Assembly: GCA_963931865.1 (NCBI GenBank) | Contig: OZ007518.1 | Span: 8,732,361 to 8,796,360, forward strand | Source: Axinella damicornis | Taxonomy: Eukaryota; Porifera; Demospongiae; Axinellida; Axinellidae | DNA length: 64,000 nt | Direction of reading: 5' to 3' | Shown here: piece after piece, positions 42,001 to 54,232 of the stretch | How positions within the stretch are numbered: the stretch's first letter is position 1 | Layout of the letters: the number at the start of each line of letters is the position of its first letter | The notes under the pieces: generated by a model | The model's database searches: none | What the model saw: the letters and a program-made list of their open reading frames with translations, nothing else | Told to the model about the DNA's origin: nothing | Position numbers and translations under genes: made by a program

Positions 42001-45000
42001 AGAGAAAAGAAATCAAGAGATTGGAGGAAGATCTGAGAAACAAAAATTACGAGCTTAAAGTCGCTATGAAGGAAACCCAAGAATTGCAAACGAACTTTAG
42101 TATGCTTCAAGCTGAACTCGAAGAAAAGCATAAAGAAGTAAAAAAGCTACAGAAAGAGAAAGAAACATTGATCAGGTTATGTAAAACTAAGTGGGAGAGA
42201 ATTAGCAACATCACATCCAGCCAGACATGCGATCAAGAAGAGATGAAGGTAGATATAATGACTTCTGCGTATGTTTGGTATACATTGCTAGCTATCATCA
42301 AATTGTTTGTATTTCCATAGCAACAATTGATCACAACTACAGAAGAGTTGAAGTACAAGTCACAACAGATTGAAGATCGCAACTTAAGTATTAGCCAACT
42401 GACTGATGAGGTTGCAGTTTTGTCAAGTTCACTCCACGAGAAGGAAACTACCGTCTCTCAACTTCAGAATGCATGCCAGCAAGTCACTAGCACTCCACAA
42501 CAGCTGTCAGAGGTGATCACACTAATAGCTCAGGTTGCTGAGCTAAAGCAGAAGTTGCAGGAAGTGGAGTACCAAAAGCAGCAAGTTGTCTTGGAGAGGG
42601 AAGACACGGTTTTAGAGTTTGAGGCCATGCAGATATTGAAAGTACAGCTTCACAAACATGTCGGTAAGTTAAAATTACTGCATGTATGTGTACCTCTATA
42701 ATTATTCTACTTGCATGTTTGTTTTGTTTCTATATTATAGACAAACCTCCTGAGGTCACTATTCATCCCAAAAGTATAAAAGAAGTTCCCCCAGGCAAAA
42801 TGGTTGCATTTACCGTCCAAGCCGTGGGGACAGAGCCTCTAAGCTACCTATGGAGATGGAAGCCAGTTGCGGGGGAGCATGGGAGTGAGGAATGGCAACC
42901 GTGTGATGTGGAAAAGTTTTCAGGAGCAGAAACCTCGAAGCTGACCATCCTCAGTGTTCAGAAGCTGAATGAAGGGAGCTACTGCTGTGTTATACACAAC
43001 TATGCCGGTAGCAGGACTTCCAAACCAGCTGCAATTACTGTCGGTAAGAATACTAATACCTACATAACTTTGCCAAACCCATACCCTCCTCTGCTATCTG
43101 TTTCCATAGCCGATCCTCCCAGGATCACTACTCATCCACAAACGTTTAATGACGCTGTCCCTGGCAAACCTGTGACCTTCACTGTTCAAGCTACAGGAAC
43201 TGAACCCCTGACTTACCAATGGCAGTGGAAACCAGCTGGAGAAGGGATTAGGATGAGGGAGTGGCAGCAGTGCGACGTGGAGAGTTTTCCTGGAGCAGGC
43301 AGCTCCATACTAACCATTTCTAGCGTTCAAAAGCTGAATGAAGGGAGCTTTCGCTGTGCCATCAGCGACTGTGCTGGTAGCCAGACTTCCAATCAAGCTA
43401 AGCTTAGTGTTGGTAAGATTCTGAGTGTCTGAAGCTTTGGTAGCTATAAAGTGTGAACCTAATGCTTTCTGTTTCTACATGCAGCTGATCCTCCCAGAAT
43501 TACCGCACATCCACATGAATCAAGCGACGCTGTCCCAGGCAAACCCGTAACATTCACTGTCCGAGCCACAGGAACAGAACCTCTGGGCTACAAATGGCAG
43601 TGGAAACCAGCTGGAGAAGAGACTAGCAGCTGGCAGCAGTGTGATTCAGAGAGGTTTCAAGACGCATGCAGCCCCAAGCTAATCATCTCCAGTGTGCAGA
43701 AGTTGAATGAAGGAAGCTATCGTTGTGTCGTTAGCAATAATTATTGCACTGGTACACAGATTTCTGAACCCGCTAAACTGAGCATTGGTAAGATTCTGTA
43801 GCTTTAATAGGTATGAAGTGAAGTATGATATTCTTACTGTTTCTACATACATGTACAGCTGATCCTCCCAGAATCACCAGTCATCCACAAGAGTTAAATG
43901 ACACTGTCCCAGGAAAACCTGTAACGTTCACTGTCCGAGCCACCGGAAGAGAACCCCTGACTTACAAGTGGCAGTGGAAACCAGCTGGAGAAAGGAGTAG
44001 GAGGAGGGAGTGGCAGTCGTTTGATGTGAAGAGGTTCCCAGGAGCGAATAGTTCAATACTAACCATCCCCAGTGTGCTGAAGTCAAATGAAGGCAGCTAC
44101 TGCTGTACTGTCAGCAACCGTGTTGGAAGCCAGACTTCCAAACCAGCCGTCCTTAGTGTTGGTAAGATTCTACCTCCTGTTTATACCCAGCATGTACAGT
44201 ACACAACACCTGACCATCCATGGGTGGTCAGCCAACTGACATGTGCATGCATGTGAGATGGCTGCAAATGATGGACCATGTACAGAGTACAAGTACAGGA
44301 GCAAATAGTTCAATAGTGTGCAGAAGTCAAGTGAAGGGCACGTAACAAGCACAGAGACATGTGCAGAAAGAACTGCACGACACTCCATGGGAAGAGCCAA
44401 ATAATAATTTTGTTGTGAGGTAAAAACATTAAAAAAAAAACAACGTGAGCTAGATGGTTTCACAAGCAGATTTACACTTGGTGGTTCGGAACCACTGGTT
44501 CCCTTACAGGAGATTGGCCACCTTCCTTGTTCCTTCTCATATTTCCTGCATAAAGAAAACAGCGGCAGCAGGAGAATACTTAATCCCTACTGCTGTGGTA
44601 GTGAAGCAAGCCACTTATAGCACTTTGTGCAATATTCAACTACCGCTTTTACCCAAACTTGAATGTCTCTAGTAAACAAAATTTTCTCCCACCAGCTCCA
44701 CCCCCAGTGCATGACTGTACAGTGCCACTAGTCTCGGTACCAGACTACGTATTGCGCATCGCGGAATAGTCTGGAAGACTGCCCATATACGACTGGTTCC
44801 GACACCCACGCTGTATGGGGTGGGTGATAAGTAGATAAGAACCACAGTGGCTCCATATATGGCACGTTTATTCCACGGCATTAAGTATACTGCTTGCGGG
44901 TAGTGTACTTAATGCCTTGTAATTAATGTGCTGTATATGAACGTGCTGTGGCTCGCAGATACTTGGTGTCAGAACCAGTCAGTCTTCCAGACTATTTCGC

Positions 45001-48000
45001 TGTATGCGAATAGTCTGGTACCGAGACTACAGTGCCACTACTAGAGTTAGCCTCGTTCCCAGGCCCCGCCCAGCTTTTCCTTGCTTACAGTACGGAAAAG
45101 CAGGAGAGGGCCTGGGATAATTTATCACATGCGTGATGTCAGAGTTGAGAAAAGGGTAGAGAGAACTTAATTGAACGTGGGCGCACTGACCACAAATATG
45201 CAGCGCGAAGCCGGCTCATTCAGCGCTCGACCGTTAGCTGCGTGGAGATTGACGGTAGCCATGCTTTGGCAGTCTATGTGAACAGTAAGTGTCGAGAACG
45301 ACTCAGGAAACGGGTTGTTTCGACGTTCAATTCGGCCACTTCTCAGCAAGGCCATGCAACGGCCGCCTTGGCGTCTCACGCAGAAGTGATTCCAGAGTCT
45401 TTGAGCAGGAATAATGCGGCTGCTGTGTAGTATGGGGCATGCAACGTGATAGCGCTGTCAGCCATACAATAGTCTCAAATAAGAAATACACGCACTGGTA
45501 TAGAATTATAGTGCATGACTTGCGGTTTTGATCGCCCACACACAATTAAACGTGACGTTTATCACGTCAAAAAATATCCCAGGCTCTCCCCCTTTCTCGC
45601 GTGGGAGAGCCTGGGAACGAGGCTAAGGTAAGGCGGGGTAATTCGGGCCACGGGGTAATTCGGGCCACTTCAACGTTGCAACAGGAAAGAAGCATCCATT
45701 GGATTCTTGCTTCTAGTGAGTTGTAGGCAGGTTGAGTGACTGGATATACATGGCCAGAAGTTTGCCTAAAGTCTGTCCGTTTTTAGTTACCGTTGACCTG
45801 AAGTTGAAGTGGCCCGAATTACCCCGTGGCCCGAATTACCCCGCCCTACCTTACACTAGAGTTAATTCTCAACAGGACAGAAAACACATTGTTGTACTCC
45901 CACACTTTGCTTTCTGTTGTAGCTGATCCTCCAAGAATCACCAGTCGTTCAAAAGCATTAACGGATGCTGTTCCAAGTGTAACTACCAGGGTCAGGACTG
46001 TGGAGTCAGAGGTTAGTTTAATCAGGTGTTAATAATCTCCAAGCTTATGTATACTGGTGTTATTATTCCCAAATACAACAGCTGCCCATGCTAATAGCTA
46101 CACAGACCACTCGCCAAAAGTTGTGCATACCCTCACCCTCCATGGAGTCGTCACCAGGTTGGAATTCTCCTAGTACTAGCTAGCTACCTTGGCACTGAGT
46201 ACTAGCTCCTGGCCGTACCGTGGCACTGCTCGAGGATCCTTACGATCGAATCGCGTCATAAAACATCTGCACTCATGTCTGCAACCACTGCAGTCCATTC
46301 CAAACCAGGTAAATGTTCGCGAAACAGTGATCGATGTTCGACGAAGAAAACGCACTGACCATTGCGCATGTGCATGTGGCATTCGCAATGACGTCATAGG
46401 TATGTGAGCAACTTAATTTGATTGGCGATTGGCCCAAGGCGCAAATATTTGGCAGTGCAGGTGCCATTCATTTTAGTTTCAAATTTCTATCTGTTTAGTT
46501 TGGGGAGCTCTAGCTGAGTAGCTCCCAGCTAGCTGTTTAGCAGTCTACTGTTAGCTTTAAGTTGGTCATAGCTTGAGAATTGTCTGAGAGGTTCTTGCTA
46601 GCAAAAAAATACGGTGAGTCTGAAACTTTTTCTTCAAATTTCCCAGCTAGTTGAATAGCTCCATGTGTACAGCTGCCTTTTTTTTCTGCTTTCAATGCCT
46701 CACCTATGTGAGTTTGCCTGCAGCCATTGTTTGAGGAAGTGGTGAAGATTCATCACACAATTACCAAAATGCTAGCAAACCCATAAGAGATGAAATTAAT
46801 TATGGAGCTATTTAATAACTAGCTGGATGGTTGAAGTTACTGTACTAATATTTTGTGATGGAAGTGGAAATATTTCACAGACATACACCATTAGTCTTGG
46901 AACCAGACCCTTCGCACAGGGAGCGTCCAGTTCCGAGACTACGTAGTTGCATGCAAGTAGTACCATATTTTAAGCCGACACAGCACTGGAAAATATTCTC
47001 CATCACAAAAGATGATGTACAGTATCTGTACAACTTTCTTTCTGCAGTGAAATAGCTGTAGCACATAAAGTCGCACATGTGCATACACTACGTCCTGCAG
47101 AAAGTAGGTTGTAATGTCCGTGGTACATGTGCTGCCTCTCACTGGCAACATTTTACACTCTAGTTTCCTAAACCTTCACGAGAAACTGCAGTGTAAACTA
47201 TTCCAGCTCAGCTGCATCACTGGTACACTATATTAACGAACTGTGTAGCTACCTACCAGCTGAGAGTAATGGCCGCTTTATGATGCCATGACATCATGAA
47301 AAGCATGTACGACTCATAATACGATTCCTCTATCCCAGGCACGTCCCCCCAGTGGGCTACAGCTACCTCTGACATTGAAGTGGAGACGGTGCACGGACAT
47401 GCCGTGTAGAATGGAGCGCCTACAGTCAGTGAGACTTGGTGAGGACGTGTTTGTTGGAGGAGGACTCACAGACTCACTCTATGGTGATGATGATGATGAT
47501 CATACTGTCTACCAGTATCACCCACCAACTGACCAGTGGGTACCACTACCACAGTACGAGTGTGTGTGGTTTGCAATGGCGACACTCACCAACAAGCTGA
47601 CGCTAGTTGGTGGGTACAATACATCCACTCCGCTACACGAGGTGACCAATCAGATTGCAGTGTGGGACACGGAGGGGATGTCCCGGGGGTGGACACACCC
47701 CTACCCCCCCATGCCCACACCACGTTACAGTCCAGCCGTTGCTACTCATGACAAGCGGCTGGTGGTGGCAGGTGGGAGGAGGGATGGTGCCAACCTAGCC
47801 ACAGTTGAGGTCCTCGATACTACATCCCACCAATGGCTGTCTACCTCACCACTCCCCGTGCAATGCTCCGTAATGACATCCGCCATTGTTAACCAAGAGT
47901 TGTACCTGTTGGGGGGGACACTGACCACGGACACACTCGTTGTGTCCCTCCCCGAAATAACACGGAGCAGTGTTAACTCCGCCACCACCAACAGATCCGC

Positions 48001-48277
48001 GCAATGGCGTACGCTCCCCGCACCACCACTGGAGAGATCTGCCGCCATCTCTGTACACGGATCAGTAGTAGCCATTGGGGGTCGCCATGGCAACACCAGC
48101 AGCACAGCCATCCACGTCTACCAGCCTGCTACGAACAATTGGAAGAAGGTTGGCGACTTACCTTCTCCACGATATTCTTGTACATCTACACTGCTACCCA
48201 GCGGTGAGATCCTGGTTGCAGGAGGAGTCGATAGCAATGGCAAAAGAACTAGCCGAGTCGATGCAGCTGCGTTATGA
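32458..48277 (+). CDS. Candidate giant gene B: orphan domain, Ig x20, Death, coiled coil, kelch
   Basis: Exons: 32458-33022; Ig 34769-35065, 35173-35472, 35551-35847, 35947-36234, 36365-36652, 36746-37033, 37098-37397, 37471-37764, 37832-38131, 38203-38496, 38560-38847, 38918-39211, 39287-39583, 39661-39960, 40033-40320, 40757-41053; Death 41178-41432; linker 41519-41592; coiled coil 41682-42248, 42321-42663; Ig 42741-43043, 43110-43412, 43485-43787, 43859-44161; short Ig 45923-46011; kelch 47339-48277. The sum is 8,754 bases, exactly 2,918 codons including the stop, with no frame break found. This is the longest and cleanest paralog. There is no signal peptide or membrane segment. Fusion with the kelch exon is inferred from phase. 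Confidence 0.65.
33416..33530. repeat. tRNA-derived SINE in gene B intron 1
   Basis: A-box TGGAGTAGTGG and GGTCTGAATCC in the same intron position as in unit A, so it was inserted before the duplication. Confidence 0.65.
34769..41053 (+). CDS. First Ig array of gene B (sixteen Ig exons)
   Basis: Sixteen phase 1-1 exons of 288-300 bases, seven more than in A or C. Subtypes recur in the same order: the type with KRSDGHTL (exon 2 and again exon 9), EPPRITDHPQEF (3 and 10), and EAP..ITxH (4, 5, 6 and 11). A block of several exons has therefore been duplicated inside the array. The introns after exons 4 and 5 also share a CCATTACTAGTACTTTAATA repeat, a trace of recent single-exon duplication. All sixteen are open, keep WQW-type Trp residues and the F-strand Cys, and lack the B-strand Cys. 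Confidence 0.87.
41178..41432 (+). CDS. Death domain exon of gene B
   Basis: 85 residues, same length as in A. Changes lie mainly in the middle (STLATVKANHEDIKDRRTHT), while the QWYLLGIYLGVDL and TPTWSAVVKALVGIGREKL segments are identical. Followed by the 74-base linker exon 41519-41592. Confidence 0.88.
41682..42663 (+). CDS. Coiled-coil region of gene B
   Basis: Exons 41682-42248 and 42321-42663 encode heptad-rich sequence (KCQLLQEVIDDKRKEIKRLE and so on). It is clearly more diverged from A and C than the Ig and Death exons are, while the second exon's start (QQLITTTEELKYKSQQIE) is conserved. Confidence 0.85.
42741..44161 (+). CDS. Second Ig array of gene B (four Ig exons)
   Basis: Exons 42741-43043, 43110-43412, 43485-43787 and 43859-44161. 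The exon matching 17178-17480 of unit A (DLNNAVPG type) is missing. The first exon keeps the F-strand Cys (SYCCVIHNYAGS), unlike A and C. The third has two extra residues (SNNYCTG). The last lacks the WKPAG duplication seen in A and C. Confidence 0.85.
44297..44338 (+). pseudogene. Relic of an Ig exon (unit B)
   Basis: Same decayed fragment as at 18341, with GTGAAGGG instead of GCGAAGGG. It was therefore already dead before the units separated. Confidence 0.65.
44729..45029. mobile_element. TAGTCTCGG TIR element (unit B)
   Basis: Copy of the element at 18791, with the same CAGTGCCAC flanks (44720-44728 and 45030-45038). Confidence 0.87.
45048..45625. mobile_element. Larger TAGCCTCG element (unit B)
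   Basis: Copy of the element at 19107, 578 bases. Internal open frame kept (EIDGSHALAVYVNSK). Confidence 0.75.
45626..45851. mobile_element. AGGTAAGGCGGGG element with doubled arm motif (unit B)
   Basis: Compared with unit A both arms carry an extra 17-base copy of GGGGTAATTCGGGCCAC (left 45635-45651 and 45652-45668; right, complementary, 45809-45825 and 45826-45842). Confidence 0.85.
45923..46011 (+). CDS. Truncated Ig exon of gene B
   Basis: 89 bases, ADPPRITSRSKALTDAVPSV then TTRVRTVESE, donor GTTAGT. Phase 1 to phase 0, as in unit A. Confidence 0.6.
47339..48277 (+). CDS. Kelch-propeller exon of unit B
   Basis: 939 bases including TGA 48275-48277 wait-free and open, the same length as in A: 312 residues, with compensating small indels (DDDDD-HTVYQY insertion near residue 52, shorter loop near residue 145). 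The six GG motifs are all kept. Most changes against A fall in loops between strands (for example GRRDGANLATVEV against GNKSLFDDPLATVEV), while the strand cores are identical. The stop codon reads TGA in the frame GCGTTATGA. Partner and function unknown. Confidence 0.87.
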   Translation, partial: ARPPSGLQLPLTLKWRRCTDMPCRMERLQSVRLGEDVFVGGGLTDSLYGDDDDDHTVYQYHPPTDQWVPLPQYECVWFAMATLTNKLTLVGGYNTSTPLHEVTNQIAVWDTEGMSRGWTHPYPPMPTPRYSPAVATHDKRLVVAGGRRDGANLATVEVLDTTSHQWLSTSPLPVQCSVMTSAIVNQELYLLGGTLTTDTLVVSLPEITRSSVNSATTNRSAQWRTLPAPPLERSAAISVHGSVVAIGGRHGNTSSTAIHVYQPATNNWKKVGDLPSPRYSCTSTLLPSGEILVAGGVDSNGKRTSRVDAAAL

Positions 48278-48430
48278 CTTTGCCTCATTCCGAGAACACT
48301 GTAATTGATACGGGAACGTGTTTGTATTTTTGGAACGCTTGTAGTTTTTTGAACTTTTTTTCATGCTTTTCTGACTTGTTTTTGTACAAAAATATAATAT
48401 TTTTCCATAATCGGAATGGAGACAGTAATG

Positions 48431-48436
48431 AATAAA
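48431..48436 (+). promoter_or_regulatory. Polyadenylation signal AATAAA after kelch B
   Basis: Equivalent to 22429-22434 in unit A; it lies 154 bases after the stop. Confidence 0.6.
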
Positions 48437-49123
48437 CCGCGGCTGATGAAGATGATGCGTGCAGTACGTAGTCGGCCTGCATGCACGGTCTAGAGAAGGT
48501 CTTCGATCGGGCGTCACCATCGACACTGGCCTCAGCATCCTCCCCATGATCATCGTGCTGTCCCATATTACATCTCGAGGTGAGCGAGGATATGCAGTGC
48601 ATTTGTCGGTGTAGCAGTCTAGTGCCCAGGTACTGTAAAGACTGCTAGTTGTGTATCCGTCAGCAGGATGATCAGAGATGGAAATTTAACATGGAGAGAG
48701 AACGTTAGCATCCATAACGATGCTGTACAGTACTTGTTCTAGCTAGCCCTAACCACACCCCACCGTAACCATATATGGAAGTACATAGGGATAGTCTCGT
48801 TCCCAGACCATTTTTTCGCAATGCCAAGGGGAGGAGATAAGCGGAAAGAAAATACCTCTGTCCATGTTGGAGAGATACTGGAGCAATCTTACTGGCATTC
48901 AAACTCTCCACTGCCGATTGACACAAGCTCACAAACACATCCCGACCCTCCTGACAGCCTTCTCGTGGTGTAGTTCATGTGTGTGTTGCCTAGTCTCCTG
49001 CACACCGCCTCGATCGCTTAGCTTTCACACTCTCCATTGATTCCCATGTATTATGTCACTTTTGCAGATTGCTCCGCCAACATTCAGGCCAGAAAATATC
49101 ACAAGGGAGGGACAAAACAGAAC
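48437..49123. other. Intergenic sequence up to the assembly gap
   Basis: Nearly identical to 22435-23132 of unit A. No gene supported. Confidence 0.5.
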
Positions 49124-49323
49124 NNNNNNNNNNNNNNNNNNNNNNNNNNNNNNNNNNNNNNNNNNNNNNNNNNNNNNNNNNNNNNNNNNNNNNNNNNNNN
49201 NNNNNNNNNNNNNNNNNNNNNNNNNNNNNNNNNNNNNNNNNNNNNNNNNNNNNNNNNNNNNNNNNNNNNNNNNNNNNNNNNNNNNNNNNNNNNNNNNNNN
49301 NNNNNNNNNNNNNNNNNNNNNNN
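49124..49323. other. Assembly gap (200 N)
   Basis: Exactly 200 N. In the A-B spacer the two gap-flanking sequences are about 4.7 kb apart (23132 and 27866), so the real size may be several kb. Open frames across it are meaningless. Confidence 0.98.
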
Positions 49324-49539
49324 TTGTGCAACTGGATGCCCTGATGCATTAACCCGTGAGGCTGTCTGGTTGTGCAACTGGATGTCCTGATGCATTAACC
49401 CGTGAGGCTGTCTGGTTGTGCAACTGGATGTCCTGATGCATTAACCCGTGAGGCTGTCTGGTTGTGCAACTGGATGCCCTGATGCATTAACCCGTGAGGC
49501 TGTCTGGTTGTGCAACTGGATGTCCTGATGCATTAACCT
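49324..49539. repeat. 46-bp minisatellite at the start of unit C
   Basis: About 4.6 copies of the same unit as 27866-28503, directly after the gap. Confidence 0.95.
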
Positions 49540-49901
49540 GTGTGGCTCAGCCAGTATGGTTTAGTGGCGGAGGTGGTCAGCATGGTTGTCTCAAACGAGG
49601 CGTCTCAAACGAGGCAACTCGAACTTGAGCCAGTCACTGGCAGTAGGCGTCAGTGACGGGTGAGCGTGAGACATGCGTAACACACGGCTACAGCTAATAG
49701 TGTAATTCATAATTATTAGGAATTGATGACTGTGTAGCTAACACCAGCTGTTTTTAATTTAGGTCTGTGTCTGCTGGTGCTTTGTTGCTCAGCTGTACTG
49801 TATGTTGACTTGCAGCTGCTGTTAGCTGCTCTGTATACCAATAAACAGGAACTCAAGGAATGCAGCTGGACGCCTGAAGTAACCGAGTGAAGAATTTGTG
49901 T

Positions 49902-50000
49902 GATGTGCGGCAGTGCACTGGTAGAGTGAGGGTCTCTAGCACTCAACTCAGGCTCTGTCCTGGGTTCGAATCCTACTAAGACCCTTGGTTTTTCTGTTGA
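49902..50000. repeat. tRNA-derived SINE near the start of unit C
   Basis: B box GGTTCGAATCC at 49963-49973, orthologous to 28865 in unit B. Confidence 0.6.
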
Positions 50001-50472
50001 AGATGGTTCGCCTTAAAAAAAGGAATTTGCCCTTTGCCCTTACAGAAAAACAAGCCTGAGTAATGCCATTTATGGTAACTCAAGCGAGTTCAGTGATGAT
50101 GTCATGTGAAAACCTTCTGTATTGGACATGCGGGTTATCATGAACTGAATTGGTTCCATTTTATTCTCCGACAGGTGATGGGGATTTGGCTCTACATGGA
50201 ACACCAGCAGAACATCCTTCGGTACATCTGAAGCTATGTGCATGAGCCCCCTCCTCTGCTTGACTTCAATGATAAAGGTGAGCCCGAGAGAGAGAGGAGA
50301 AAGTCTTTGGTTTCTTACTTGTGGGTGTTACTGAGCACTGCATGCTTCACCAGCCAATGAATGGTGGTGCTCATATGCTCCTACAATTAACCCAATACTG
50401 TTCACAAATTTGATTGGTCATTGAAGTGTATAGTCCGTACAGTCGTACTAGCTGTTCCCCTCTCTCCTTCAG

Positions 50473-52971
<2,499 letters not shown>

Positions 52972-53207
52972 TCCGTATAACAGTGACTTTGACTCTGTGT
53001 GATGAATTTGTTGGTAGCTATTTAATATTATGACTGCTGCAAGGCTGCAAGGAAGATGTTTTTTGCGGTTGTATTGCGTGTTGTTTTGAGTTCGGGCATG
53101 CAGTGTTGCCTGACAAACTATCTTATTATGCAACTGTAGTAATAATAATTATAGAGGCAAAAACTTTCTCTATGGAGGTGGTAGGGGGGCTAGCAGTTGG
53201 TTCAACG

Positions 53208-53270
53208 AGGGAGGGAGGGAGGGAAGGTGGGGAGGGAGGGAGGGAAGGAAGGTGGGGAGGGAGGGAGGGG
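53208..53270. repeat. GGGA-type repeat upstream of gene C
   Basis: GGGAGGGAGGGAAGG repeats replace the inverted-repeat element found here in units A and B. Confidence 0.85.
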
Positions 53271-53596
53271 CTGGCAGTTGGGTAGACAGGGTTCAGTGGA
53301 GGGAGGTAGGGAGGACGGAAGCTACATCATACTCTCCCTGCAGGGCAATGGTGACATCAGACTTGCCACCGCATGCACTCGCTGCTGCTGTCGAGTCGTT
53401 GTGGCTTGCACTGCAGATTATAGTCTGGCTCAGTATACCCCGGTAATCTGCTGCGCCAGACAATTATGTACAAATTATGCAGATTATTGTATTCTGTACG
53501 AGTAATTAGAGCGCTAGAAAATATATCCGGTGCTGCTTGCATTTTAGGTGGGAGGGGTTGTAGAAGCTAGTAACTTAAGGCTGTGGTTCTTTTCGA

Positions 53597-54161
53597 ATGG
53601 CGATGCAACGATTGGTTGATATCGAGGTTGACCCAGAGTTCAACATCCACACCAGCTACCATAACGATTTCTTTCTCCTGAAAACAAGGGTGACGGTGAA
53701 TGGAGAGAACACGCGAATCAAGTCCGTCAAGGCAGGCAATTATGAGGAACCGACCCTCGTTTATGGAAGTACCGTTAGCGCCAAGCTATGGTTGATCACA
53801 AACACCATCTCACCTATTCTGCACAAGTTTGGGGTCTACCATATGGACACATTCTATTACGAGCAGTCCCCACTTTTTCACGTTGTCTTCAGCTCTGAGT
53901 CATGTCTGACGAAGTTTCTCCATGAGATGGAGAGGATCAAATACGCCATGCAGGTGGCACTTTTGACCGTACTTTTGGAATCAGATTCATCCCGCAACTT
54001 GGTTGTCGAAGTCCATCCAGAGCTGTTTCTTGTTTCCCCTAATCTGTCAAAAACAAAGGGAGCAGACCTCCAACTCCTAAACGCAGGGAACTCCTCCACC
54101 TTTCTAGCCCACTGGAAAAGGAGCGAAATGTTTGATTTTGGATCCCTGTACCAGGAAGTAG
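53597..54161 (+). CDS. Orphan N-terminal exon of gene C
   Basis: 565 bases; closer to A than to B in its last third (TVLLESDSSRNLVVEVHPEL). A long G-run (about 54197-54232) begins 36 bases after the donor. Confidence 0.8.
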
Positions 54162-54194
54162 GTATGTATGCAAGTATCAGGTTATTGGAGTGCT

Positions 54195-54232
<38 letters not shown>

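Noticed and set aside
49037..49395. Open frames across the N gap
   Set aside because: They contain unknown sequence.
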